Assembly: GCA_903900265.1 (NCBI GenBank)
Contig: CAIUMM010000110.1
Coordinates: 1 to 36,719, forward strand
Direction: 5' to 3'
Length of the DNA: 36,719 nt
Origin: an uncultured Pseudomonadota bacterium
GTDB lineage: Bacteria > Myxococcota_A > UBA796 > SXON01
Shown here: in pieces, positions 9,442 to 16,955 of the stretch
Layout: each line of letters starts with the position of its first letter
Position numbering within the stretch: the first letter of the stretch is position 1
Notes under the pieces: model-generated
Told to the model about the DNA's origin: nothing
Seen by the model: only the letters and a program-made list of their open reading frames with translations
Databases searched by the model: none
Program-made: the position numbers and the translations under genes

Positions 9442-10059
9442 ATGTCCATCCTCCCATTCCATCTCCTGTTGGCGTGCACGGACCCGGCTCCGTCGCACAA
9501 TCCCGCCGCCGATGCCGATGTTGACACCGACACCGACTCGGATGCCGATTCGGACTCCGACGCGGACACCGACACGGGCGTGTACGTTTTCAACGGCACG
9601 GTGCCGGACAGCGTGATCCCCGCGCCCGAGTTCGAGGCGCAAAACATGGACGGCTCCACGCGGTCGCGGCCCGACCTGATCGGACATCCCACCGTGATCT
9701 GGTTCTACCCAGCCGCCACAACCTCTGGCTGAACGACAGAGGGTTGCGGGTACCGCGACCTCCAGCAGAGCTTCGACGACCTTGGCGTCACGATCGTAGG
9801 GGTGAGCTTCGACTCACCCTCCAAGAACCTTGCGTGGGCACAGGACGAAGGCTTCAACTTTGAGCTTTGGACCGACGACTCTCGCAAGCTCGCGATGACC
9901 TACGGCGCCGCGAACAGCACCAGTCAGGCCTACGCCAACCGCATCACCGTGGTGCTGAACGCGGAAGGCAACGTCGAGCTGCAGTACCTTGACCGCATCA
10001 GCGTCGGGACGCATCCTGGCATGGTGTATGAAGACTGCGTGCAGCTGTTCGGGAACTAA
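9442..10059 (+). CDS. Selenocysteine-containing BCP-type peroxiredoxin, predicted lipoprotein (in-frame UGA at codon 97)
   Basis: Read as one gene of 205 residues with TGA at 9730-9732 as Sec97. Peroxiredoxins reduce H2O2 and organic or lipid hydroperoxides. The catalytic PxxxTxxC motif appears here as P90-AAT-T94-SG-U97, followed by TTEGC so that Cys102 sits five residues on, as in the E. coli BCP Cys45/Cys50 pair. Strands WFYP and VTIVGVSFDSP flank it, and a candidate active-site Arg lies in NRITVVLNAEGNV. The N-terminus is a very short lipoprotein signal, MSILPFHLLLAC (lipid Cys12), followed by an Asp-rich linker (24-45). No earlier in-frame start exists because a stop lies at 9430. AGAGGG precedes the ATG. 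Conventional gene calling would give two fragments or a pseudogene. A true nonsense mutation is possible but unlikely, since the stop falls exactly on the catalytic codon and the rest is intact. Confidence 0.85.
9511..9576 (+). repeat. Degenerate hexanucleotide tandem repeat coding an Asp-X linker
   Basis: Twenty-two codons alternate Asp with Ala, Val, Thr or Ser between the lipid cysteine and the peroxiredoxin domain. The DNA is a degenerate 6-base repeat of the form GAY-NCN. A very similar stretch lies in the MopE-like lipoprotein at 15509-15598. Confidence 0.8.
9742..9760 (+). promoter_or_regulatory. Candidate bacterial SECIS hairpin
   Basis: Just after the UGA, 9742-9749 can pair with 9753-9760 over 8 bp (one U-G wobble) closing a GUA triloop at 9750-9752. 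Seventeen bases separate the UGA from the loop, and the first loop base is G. This fits the published general rule for bacterial SECIS elements: a short apical loop beginning with or near a G, about 16-37 nt from the UGA. The hairpin is inside the coding sequence, as expected. Drawn by hand; no folding program was run. Confidence 0.6.
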
Positions 10060-10066
10060 GCGGTAA

Positions 10067-11242
10067 CTAAGACGAAAGTTTCAGGATCGCTTCGATATAT
10101 GCGACGATCAGATCGGTGACGATGTGAACATGCACGCCCCGAAGGCGTGAAAGCACCCCGCCTTCGTTATCCCCGCCGCAGGGTTGACGGAAAGCGCGCA
10201 TGACGACCCGCAGGTTCGCGTGGGACCGGAGGCGGACGGCGAGGTCGAGGTTGCGCACGTCGTTGTCGGTACACAACACCACGGCGATGGGGTCGGTGCG
10301 GGCCTCCAGCCAGTCCGAAGCGTCCTGCTCCAACGAATCGAGCGCGACAAACTCCAAGGATACGCCCGCAGCCGCACGCCGCGCGACCGCCGCACGGAGC
10401 GGATCGAGGTCAAACACCACCACATGCCTTGCGGCGCCCACTGCGGCGATCTCTTGCAAAATCGCCTTTCCAAACTCGCCTAGTCCGACAATGGCGACCA
10501 CAGGAAGCGGACCCTCCGGGGACACAAGCTCGTCATGGACCATACGGCTCGCCGCAAACGCGTGGGAGTCGAACGTAGTGAGGCGGTTACCCGGGTACAG
10601 ATGGGTCAACGACTCACGCAGGCGCCCGTCAGCGACCTGCGCCAAACACCGAGGACCGCCCAGCCTTAGCGCCGCTTGAGCAACCTCGACGTTCACGATG
10701 TCCTCTCGCGTAGTAACGATCACCCAATGGGCAAACCGCACGTTTCCGTCCCGAAGCACCGAATGCTCCCGACCGTCACCGACAACAACGCGAATCCCCT
10801 CGCGCTCGAGCGTGGTCAGCACCGGCGTGCTCCCCTCGACTTCAATTATCACTACTCGGCGGGTCTTCCGAAAGTGCCGCGCGAGCGCGACTCCCAGACG
10901 CCCAGCGCCGACAATAACGACGTGTTCACGCATCAAGATCAGCGGGTTCCGGATGCGCTGCAGGACTCGGAAGCTCTCGAGCACCGCTGCGCCAGCGGTG
11001 ACCGGCAACGCAAATCGTACAAACCAAGCGAGCTGATCCCAGAACGGGTGCGCGAGGGCCTGAGCCGACTGGGGCACCACGTCCATCCCCAGCGAAAAGC
11101 TCTGAAGAACGCCATAAGCGGCTTCCCATGGGGTAAGTCCGAGCCGCACGCCGGCGACGACCCCAAGCACCGCGAGCGTGGATGGCAGGACGACATGCGC
11201 GACCGTACGCCAGCTGGCCTCGGTGATCCGAGTCCAGAGCAT
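10067..11242 (-). CDS. Membrane-anchored dual RCK (TrkA-N) NAD-binding protein
   Basis: 391 aa from the ATG at 11242; a GTG at 11278, 1 bp after the upstream M16 gene, would add 12 residues. Two hydrophobic helices near the N-terminus (about 17-34 and 72-90 from this ATG) bracket a segment where a K+ channel would carry its TVGYG filter; no such filter is present. Two Rossmann-type RCK domains follow, with nucleotide loops VIVGAGRLGVALARHF and VAIVGLGEFGKAILQEI. In related proteins TrkA-N domains bind NAD(H) or nucleotides and gate ion transport. A regulatory or ion-homeostasis role is likely. The gene follows the M16 pair closely and may be cotranscribed. Confidence 0.75.
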   Translation of the reverse strand: MLWTRITEASWRTVAHVVLPSTLAVLGVVAGVRLGLTPWEAAYGVLQSFSLGMDVVPQSAQALAHPFWDQLAWFVRFALPVTAGAAVLESFRVLQRIRNPLILMREHVVIVGAGRLGVALARHFRKTRRVVIIEVEGSTPVLTTLEREGIRVVVGDGREHSVLRDGNVRFAHWVIVTTREDIVNVEVAQAALRLGGPRCLAQVADGRLRESLTHLYPGNRLTTFDSHAFAASRMVHDELVSPEGPLPVVAIVGLGEFGKAILQEIAAVGAARHVVVFDLDPLRAAVARRAAAGVSLEFVALDSLEQDASDWLEARTDPIAVVLCTDNDVRNLDLAVRLRSHANLRVVMRAFRQPCGGDNEGGVLSRLRGVHVHIVTDLIVAYIEAILKLSS

Positions 11243-11279
11243 TGCCCCCAAAGAGTGCTGTCCTGCCCTATTTCGCACC

Positions 11280-12791
11280 CTATTTGGCGCTCGCCCCGCT
11301 CACAAGCTTGGCGTCCACATCGCGGGTCTCTACCGTCCAACCCCAGGTTTTCGCTTGCTCGGTCAACGGTGCCTGCAAGGAGGCGAGGTCCCCGACGATG
11401 ACGAAGCGCAGATGATCGGTGCTGACGGACGACGTCCACGCCGCCTCGGCAGACGCCGCGTCGACCGCGCGCACCCGAGCGTCGTAGCCGCTGACCCAGT
11501 CCGCAGGCAAGCCGTAGCTCCAGACCACCTCGAGCTGGCCCAAAAGGTAGCTCGGTTGCTCAAACTTCAGCGGGCGCGCCATCAACATGCCGCCCTGTGC
11601 GTTCGCCACCTCAGCGTCGGTGATCGGCTTCCCGTTCGCGGGGCCGCGCAGCTCCTGGACCAGCTCGACGAGCGCAGGCACCGTCTTGTCGGCCACCACC
11701 GGCGCGGACGCCGAGAATTGCGTCCCGGCGAGGTCGTAGCCCACCGAAGAGCGCGCCCCGTAGGTGTAGCCCTTGTTCTCGCGCAGGTTCAGGTTGATGC
11801 GTGACATGAACTGCCCGCCGATCCCGAAATTCGCAACGGTGAGCGGGAAGAACGCGGGATCGGACGGGCGACCGATGTAGCCCATGCCGACGATCACCGA
11901 CTGGGAAGCCCCCGGCTTGTCGACGAGGGTGAGCGTCGTGGCGCTCGGCACAGCGGGCGCGACCACCGCAGGGATCTTGCCCGCCCCGCGCGCCGCTTTC
12001 CATGCGCCAAGGCGCGCCTCAAGCATCGGCAGCACCTCGGCGAGCGTGACGTCGCCGCCGACGAAGATCGCGCAGTTCTGGGGTGTCAGGAACGCGCGCT
12101 GCCACGCAGCCATGTCCTTGATGCTGATCCGCGCCAGCGAGGCTTCGTCGAGCTTGCGGCCCTTGTAGGTCTCGCCCCAGACCACCTTGTCCAGCACCCA
12201 GCTGGCGGTGCCCGACGCATCCGAGCGGCGCGACTTCACGCCGTCTTCGGTGCGCTTGGACAGCAGCTGCCACTCGGTCTTGTCGAATTGCGGGGTGAGA
12301 ACGAGGTCCTTCAAGCGATCGAGCGAAGGTGCGAGGTTCCGCTTCAAGCTGGTCAGCTCGGCGGTCGCGTTGTCGTTACCGGCGCTGATGCCGAGCGAGG
12401 TCCCGAGGCGGCGCAGCTCTTTGTCCCACGCTTCGGCGTTGTAGGGCCCAGCGCCCTGGTTCATCAGCGCAGCGGCCATCGCTGCGAGGCCTTCTTTACC
12501 GGCAGGATCGACGAGCCCGACGCCGCGGAAGCTCATGCGCACGCTGACCAGCGGCGCCTCGTGGTTCTCGACTACGTAGACGGTGACGCCGTTCGAGAGC
12601 GTGCCTACCGCGGCCTCCGGAAGAATGAACGGACGCGCGGCGGTAGGGCCCGGCGCAGCCAAGCGCGTGGGCGCGAGCGTCGGGACTACAGGAGCCGCTT
12701 CGACGACGGGCGGCGTAGCGACCTGATGGGGACAACCGGTGAGCAGCACCGGCAAAAGCAAAGCGGGCACAAGCAAAAGAGTAGAGTTCAT
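11280..12791 (-). CDS. M16-family peptidase-like lipoprotein, non-catalytic subunit
   Basis: 503 aa. Lipoprotein signal with lipobox LLTGC (Cys19-20 region) and an Ala/Pro/Thr-rich linker, then an M16 fold. The place where the zinc motif HxxEH belongs reads GLAAMAAALMNQG, so it cannot bind the catalytic zinc. The C-terminal half has the NLRENKGYTYGARSS element, the Arg/Tyr substrate-binding loop typical of the partner subunit. The gene starts 2 bp after the catalytic M16 gene stops, so the two very probably form a heterodimeric periplasmic or outer-membrane-tethered protease, as in PqqF-like and mitochondrial-processing-peptidase-like pairs. Substrate unknown. Confidence 0.88.
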   Translation of the reverse strand: MNSTLLLVPALLLPVLLTGCPHQVATPPVVEAAPVVPTLAPTRLAAPGPTAARPFILPEAAVGTLSNGVTVYVVENHEAPLVSVRMSFRGVGLVDPAGKEGLAAMAAALMNQGAGPYNAEAWDKELRRLGTSLGISAGNDNATAELTSLKRNLAPSLDRLKDLVLTPQFDKTEWQLLSKRTEDGVKSRRSDASGTASWVLDKVVWGETYKGRKLDEASLARISIKDMAAWQRAFLTPQNCAIFVGGDVTLAEVLPMLEARLGAWKAARGAGKIPAVVAPAVPSATTLTLVDKPGASQSVIVGMGYIGRPSDPAFFPLTVANFGIGGQFMSRINLNLRENKGYTYGARSSVGYDLAGTQFSASAPVVADKTVPALVELVQELRGPANGKPITDAEVANAQGGMLMARPLKFEQPSYLLGQLEVVWSYGLPADWVSGYDARVRAVDAASAEAAWTSSVSTDHLRFVIVGDLASLQAPLTEQAKTWGWTVETRDVDAKLVSGASAK

Positions 12792-12793
12792 GG

Positions 12794-14173
12794 CTACTTG
12801 CTCTCCTCGGTGGACGGGGTTGCGGGAGAGGGAGCGACCGGCGAAGGAAGAAACTGCAGGACTACTCGATTTTCAGCGGGCGCCCAACGCCTTAGCGCAG
12901 CGTTGACAGAGTCCACAGATGCCGCGCGATAACGGGCGATGTCCTTCGACAGATAGCCAGCATCCCCGGTGAGCCCCTGGTACTGCGACAGCAGATCGGC
13001 CTTGCCAGCGATGGACTGCAGCGCGCCGTAGAATCCTACCTCGTAGGCGGTGCGCGCGATGTCCAGATCTTCGGCGCTAATGCCGGTCTTACGCGCGTTG
13101 GCCAGCACATCGTCGATCGCAGCGACCAGCTCATCGGCGGTGTGACCGGTGGCGGCGGTGGCTTCGATGATGAACATGCCGCCGAGGATCTGGGAGTTCT
13201 GGGACACGTTGACGGACTGCGCGATGCGGCTGTCGCGAACGAGGCGCTTGTACAGCGGCGAGTCCTCGCCGTTCGAGAGGATGGAGGCGGCGAGATCGAG
13301 GTCAGCGTCCCCGTCCGCAAACGCAGCGGGGCTGATCCACGCGACCCAAACCTTCGGGAACGGCACGGTGGGCTTCTCTACCTTGACTACGCGCGTGCCG
13401 ATGAGCGCGACCGGGGCGGCGGTGGTGAGCTTCGGTTCGGGACCGGCGGGCACATCGCCAAAGTAGGTCTGAACCAGCGTTTTGGCTTCGGCGGGATCAA
13501 AGTCACCGCAGACGGTGAGCGTCGCGTTGTTAGGAAGGTACCAAGTACGGAAAAACGCTTGCACGTCGTCCAGCGAAGCGGCGCTAAGATCTTCGTGCTT
13601 GCCGATGGTAGCGATGTGGTAGGGATGCCCCTCAGGCCACACCGATTCTAACAGCTTGGGCCACGCCTCTCCATAAGGGGGCGTCTCGTAGCGCTGCCGA
13701 CGCTCGTTGCGCACGACATCCTGCTGATTCTTGAACTTGTCCGCGGTCATCGCCGGCAACAACCAGCCCATGCGGTCGCTCTCGTGGAACAGGGCAAACG
13801 CGAGGTAATTCGAGGGGACGCCTTCGAAGTAGACCGTGCGATCCAGCGTCGTGTTGCCGTTGAGCTGCCCGCCTAACGGCAAGAACGGCGCGAAGTAGTC
13901 GTCATCGGCGTGCGCGCTGCCCTGAAACATCATGTGCTCAAAAAGGTGAGCAAAGCCAGACTTTCCTGGCAGCTCATCCTTAGATCCCGCGGCGTAGCGC
14001 ACGTGCACCTGCACGAACGGGATCGAGTCATCCTTAGCAAGCACGACGACAAGGCCATTATCGAGCGTGTACGTCTCGAACGGGATGGTCGGGTCTGGCT
14101 CTGCGGCCAAGCCCACCGGCACGAACAGGGAGGACAGCGTGAACAGCGAGAGCAAAGGAAAGCAGGTCAGCAT
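12794..14173 (-). CDS. M16-family zinc metallopeptidase, catalytic subunit
   Basis: 459 aa with a Sec signal peptide (about 1-23, ending GLAA). The inverted zinc motif HLFEH is at 76-80 with the third ligand probably Glu157 in VVRNERRQ, the normal spacing for M16 enzymes. The second half carries the structural repeat and lacks a second zinc site. The C-terminal tail is Pro/Ser/Thr-rich. It precedes its non-catalytic partner by 2 bp and is divergent from lgt. It is expected to act in the periplasm on peptides or misfolded proteins. Confidence 0.9.
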   Translation of the reverse strand: MLTCFPLLSLFTLSSLFVPVGLAAEPDPTIPFETYTLDNGLVVVLAKDDSIPFVQVHVRYAAGSKDELPGKSGFAHLFEHMMFQGSAHADDDYFAPFLPLGGQLNGNTTLDRTVYFEGVPSNYLAFALFHESDRMGWLLPAMTADKFKNQQDVVRNERRQRYETPPYGEAWPKLLESVWPEGHPYHIATIGKHEDLSAASLDDVQAFFRTWYLPNNATLTVCGDFDPAEAKTLVQTYFGDVPAGPEPKLTTAAPVALIGTRVVKVEKPTVPFPKVWVAWISPAAFADGDADLDLAASILSNGEDSPLYKRLVRDSRIAQSVNVSQNSQILGGMFIIEATAATGHTADELVAAIDDVLANARKTGISAEDLDIARTAYEVGFYGALQSIAGKADLLSQYQGLTGDAGYLSKDIARYRAASVDSVNAALRRWAPAENRVVLQFLPSPVAPSPATPSTEESK

Positions 14174-14275
14174 CCCGCACAGTTATCCGGAAACCGGCTC
14201 CGCCGTACAGGTCGAAGCGGTCCCGAAGCAACATCATGCGACGATTGTACAGCCTTTGGGATAAGCGCCGCAGCA

Positions 14276-15124
14276 ATGCACCCGCTCATCCCCTACTTCG
14301 AGCCCTTTTCGCTCTCTCTCGGCCCCGTCGTCGTCCACGGATTCGGCATCCTCGTCGCGCTGGGCTTCGTGTTTGGCGGTCAGGTCGCGCAGCGCGCCTC
14401 CAAACAATTCGGCGGTGACCCCGAGCTGATCAACCGCCTCGTGAGCTGGCTGGTCGCCGGTACGTTTATCGGCGGCCACCTTGGCGATGTGCTCTGGTAC
14501 CGTCCAAAGGATCTCGCGCAGGATCCGGCGCTGTTCAAACAGATGTTCACGACTCTGCTCTCGGGGCACCTCCCTAAGCTTAGCGAGCTTCCGCTGCTGC
14601 TTCGCGTTTGGGAAGGCCTGTCGAGCACCGGTGGATTCGCGGTCTGTGTACCGCTGGCGGTGTGGTTCTTCTGGAAAGAGAAGAAGGCTTTTTGGCCGCA
14701 CGGCGATGGCCTCGCCGTCGGCCTGACCCTCGGTTGGTTTTTTGGACGTATGGGCTGCTTTTCGGCCCACGACCATCCGGGCACCCAGACGCAGTTCTGG
14801 ACCGGCGTGTACGGGATGTGTCCGGGAAACAACCCGACGATCGCCTGCCATGACCTGGGCCTCTACGAAGGCCTGTGGTCGGGCGGGATGTTCCTCGTGT
14901 TCCTCGCGCTGATGCGCAAGCCGCGCTTCGCCGGGTTCTACTGCGGGTTGTTGTCGCTCTCCTACGGGATCATCCGCTTCCCGATGGACTTCTTCCGCAC
15001 CGCGGCCATCGACGTGCGCTACGGCGGTCTTACGCCGGCACAATATGGCAGCTTCGCCTTTATCACCTTGGGATTGCTCGTTCTGTTGAGCCAGCGGCGG
15101 TCTGCGGTGCTCAAAGCCTCCTGA
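14276..15124 (+). CDS. lgt: Prolipoprotein diacylglyceryl transferase Lgt
   Basis: 282 aa inner-membrane enzyme that transfers diacylglycerol from phosphatidylglycerol to the lipobox cysteine. The frame is open far upstream (to 13910), but the ATG at 14276 begins directly with the usual MHPLIPYFEP entry and gives normal family length. Motifs: VVHGFGILVALGFV in the first helix region and GRMGCFSAHDHPG, a divergent form of the family's GR.GNF.NGE..G signature seen in deltaproteobacterial members. About six or seven hydrophobic helices. Several predicted lipoproteins lie in this window and would be its substrates. Confidence 0.87.
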   Translation: MHPLIPYFEPFSLSLGPVVVHGFGILVALGFVFGGQVAQRASKQFGGDPELINRLVSWLVAGTFIGGHLGDVLWYRPKDLAQDPALFKQMFTTLLSGHLPKLSELPLLLRVWEGLSSTGGFAVCVPLAVWFFWKEKKAFWPHGDGLAVGLTLGWFFGRMGCFSAHDHPGTQTQFWTGVYGMCPGNNPTIACHDLGLYEGLWSGGMFLVFLALMRKPRFAGFYCGLLSLSYGIIRFPMDFFRTAAIDVRYGGLTPAQYGSFAFITLGLLVLLSQRRSAVLKAS

Positions 15125-15154
15125 TCTGCCGTGCCGCTCGATCGGCAGGGCCGA

Positions 15155-15706
15155 TCAGGGGCAGGTCTCGTCGGCGCCGTTGCAGTCCTGATCGATGCCA
15201 TCGTCACACACTTCGGCTGCGTCGGGATGGATGGTCTCGTCGCCATCCTCGCAATCCCCCGCGATGAGCGAGCGGCTGGGAGGCGGCGAGCAGGACTCGA
15301 TCACATCCTCCGCGACGCCGTAGCCGTCCCGGTCGGTGTCCCGATAAAACGAGCGAGCGTCGACCACATCGTCATCGGCGCCGTCGATGTTGCCGTCGCA
15401 GTCATTGTCGATGTGATCGCAGGACTCCGCGGCATCGGGGTTGACCGCGGGGTTGCTGTCGTCGCAGTCGACGCCGTTCGGGAAGCCGTCATGGTCTGCG
15501 TCTACGCCCGTGTCGGTATCGGCATCGGCGTCCGAGTCGGCGTCGGTGTCGGCGTCCGAGTCGGCGTCGGTGTCCGAATCGGCGTCCGTGTCCGCGTCGG
15601 CGGCGCTGTCCACGACGGGCGCGTCCGATGGACGGCGCCCCGCTCCGAAGTCACAGGCTGCGAGGAGTACAGGAAACGCCAGGAGGGGGAGCACGAGGGT
15701 ACGCAT
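15155..15706 (-). CDS. MopE-like metal-binding-motif lipoprotein with Asp-rich linker
   Basis: 183 aa from the ATG at 15706 (the frame is open to 15913, but this Met begins a good lipoprotein signal with lipobox LLAAC, Cys18). After a 30-residue Asp-Ala/Ser/Thr repeat (37-66) come MopE-type units: DADHDGFPNGVDCDDSNPAVNPDAAESCDHIDNDCDG, split here as DADHDGFPNG, VDCDDSNPAVNPDA and DNDCDG, then DRDGYG and a final DCEDGDETIHPDA with DQDCNG. The Asp/Cys pattern suggests calcium binding and disulfide stabilisation. Surface location and structural role are inferred. It converges with lgt, 30 bp apart. Confidence 0.78.
   Translation of the reverse strand: MRTLVLPLLAFPVLLAACDFGAGRRPSDAPVVDSAADADTDADSDTDADSDADTDADSDADADTDTGVDADHDGFPNGVDCDDSNPAVNPDAAESCDHIDNDCDGNIDGADDDVVDARSFYRDTDRDGYGVAEDVIESCSPPPSRSLIAGDCEDGDETIHPDAAEVCDDGIDQDCNGADETCP
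15509..15598 (-). repeat. Degenerate hexanucleotide tandem repeat coding an Asp-X linker
   Basis: Thirty codons alternate Asp with Ala, Thr or Ser (residues 37-66 of the MopE-like lipoprotein). On the plus strand it appears as GTCGGCGTC-type hexamers. It shares composition and position, just after the lipid cysteine, with the linker of the selenoperoxiredoxin. Confidence 0.8.
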
Positions 15707-15765
15707 AGCGAGAACGTGCCCCGGAAATCGGAAAAGCGCAAGCACCGGAACCATTCGCCCGCAGG

Positions 15766-16011
15766 CTACAACGGGACGTCGTCCGGCGAAACCTCGGGCC
15801 CCACACAGATCATCTCGCTGGCGCGCTCGGCGATCGCCAAACGCACCCCCGCGACCCCCGGACCGCTGGAGATGCGACCATCCACCACATCCTGCGCCGC
15901 CATCGCCATCCACTCGGCCCGGTCGGTCGGGATCAGACCTTGCGCCTCGGCCGCTTCAATCGCGATCCGAGCGCGCGCCGCGAGGTCACGCACCGAAGGC
16001 TCCCCGCTCAT
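15766..16011 (-). CDS. Small hypothetical protein coupled to a CopZ-like gene
   Basis: 81 aa; I do not recognise a family. The sequence is mostly helical and soluble in appearance (DLAARARIAIEAAEAQGLI ... WMAMAAQDVVDGRI ... VRLAIAERASEMICVG) with one Cys. The start codon overlaps the stop of the metallochaperone gene (ATGA), so it is very likely translated and coupled to it. The coupling suggests a role tied to the upstream genes, but nothing in the sequence tells what. Confidence 0.62.
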   Translation of the reverse strand: MSGEPSVRDLAARARIAIEAAEAQGLIPTDRAEWMAMAAQDVVDGRISSGPGVAGVRLAIAERASEMICVGPEVSPDDVPL

Positions 16012-16214
16012 GATGCGCGAACCTCGTAGCCCGCGTCTTCGAGCGCATGGACCAGCAGATCTGAATCAAGATGCTCTCCTTCGACCAACGCTTCTTTGCG
16101 CTCGAGCGAAGCACGGGCCTTGACCACGCCGGGCACACGCTCCAACGCCCGCTCGACGCTGTTTACGCAGCCGCCACAGGTCATGCCGTCGACAAGGATG
16201 ATGCGCGATTCCAT
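16008..16214 (-). CDS. CopZ-like heavy-metal-associated (HMA) domain protein
   Basis: A single 68-residue HMA domain with the metal-binding loop GMTCGGC (Cys13, Cys16), followed by the expected VERALERVPGV helix and a C-terminal ALEDAGYEV strand. Such proteins bind Cu(I) or related soft metals and hand them to P-type ATPases or regulators. The ATG at 16214 gives a typical length; the open frame continues to 16427 but overlaps queE. It starts 26 bp after queE stops and overlaps the 81-residue gene by 4 bp, so the three form one short run. No copper ATPase or repressor is in the window. Confidence 0.85.
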   Translation of the reverse strand: MESRIILVDGMTCGGCVNSVERALERVPGVVKARASLERKEALVEGEHLDSDLLVHALEDAGYEVRAS

Positions 16215-16240
16215 CAGGCTGCTCCTACAGAGTCCATAGT

Positions 16241-16915
16241 CTAAACACCGCGCTCGTCCGGCGGCCACACCACCTTGTGCATCTGGAGCTGAAAACGCGC
16301 TGGGACACGGTCGGCGAGCATCCACTCCACCAGCAGGCGCGGCTCGACTTTGCCCCACACCGGCGAGAACAACACCGCGCCGACGCGGGTGTCCAGCCCG
16401 TGCTCGCGCACCTTGTCCCGCGACCACTCAAAGTCGCGGCGCGAGGCGATGACGAACTTGACCTCATCCTTCTGGCGCAGCTTCGGGATGTTGCTCCAAA
16501 GATTCGCGCGCTCCTCGCCGGAGTCGGGCGGCTTGAGGTCGAGAATGATGTGCACCGCTTCAGGGACGTCCCCGATGTCCCGGCTCCCGCTGGTCTCCAG
16601 CAGCACCGTACACCCCCGGTCGACAAGCTGCTGCATCAACGGGATCGCGTTGCGATGCACCAAGGGCTCGCCGCCCGTCAATTCCACAAGCGGGATGCCG
16701 AAGCTGCACGCCTCGTCGACGAGCGCGGCCACGGAGCGATGCTCGCCGCCGGTGAACGTGAACGTCGAGTCGCACCAGGTGCAGCGCAGGTTGCAGCCCG
16801 CGAGCCGGACAAAAACGCAAGCGACGCCCGCGAAGGTGCTCTCGCCCTGCACCGAGGGGTAGACTTCAATGACGCGGAGTCGCGGTTCGGCGACAGGGGC
16901 AACAACGACGGACAT
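16241..16915 (-). CDS. queE: 7-carboxy-7-deazaguanine synthase QueE
   Basis: 224-residue radical SAM enzyme that contracts 6-carboxytetrahydropterin to 7-carboxy-7-deazaguanine in queuosine and 7-deazapurine biosynthesis. It has the Y.S.QGES(T)F.G entry (YPSVQGESTFAG), the cluster motif CNLRCTWCD (CxxxCxxC), the SAM-binding ELTGGEPL segment, and DLKPPDSGE and FSPVWGK further on. Length and motif order are normal. No queD, queC or queF is nearby. It heads a minus-strand run with the HMA protein and a small orphan, and is divergent from the TPR protein gene at 16956. Confidence 0.92.
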   Translation of the reverse strand: MSVVVAPVAEPRLRVIEVYPSVQGESTFAGVACVFVRLAGCNLRCTWCDSTFTFTGGEHRSVAALVDEACSFGIPLVELTGGEPLVHRNAIPLMQQLVDRGCTVLLETSGSRDIGDVPEAVHIILDLKPPDSGEERANLWSNIPKLRQKDEVKFVIASRRDFEWSRDKVREHGLDTRVGAVLFSPVWGKVEPRLLVEWMLADRVPARFQLQMHKVVWPPDERGV

Positions 16916-16955
16916 CGGCCTTGGCTAACGTGGTTCCACGTCATCCGATGGAGCA

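Noticed and set aside
9730..9732. TGA as an ordinary stop, giving a truncated protein plus a separate downstream ORF
   Set aside because: It falls exactly on the catalytic Cys codon, the frame continues cleanly, and selA plus a SECIS-like hairpin are present.
13910..14275. Long upstream extension of lgt
   Set aside because: It overlaps the M16 gene on the other strand and its translation is not like Lgt; the ATG at 14276 gives the family N-terminus.
15509..15598. Hexamer repeat as a CRISPR-like or minisatellite array
   Set aside because: No spacers; it is a coding Asp-X linker in frame with the MopE-like gene.
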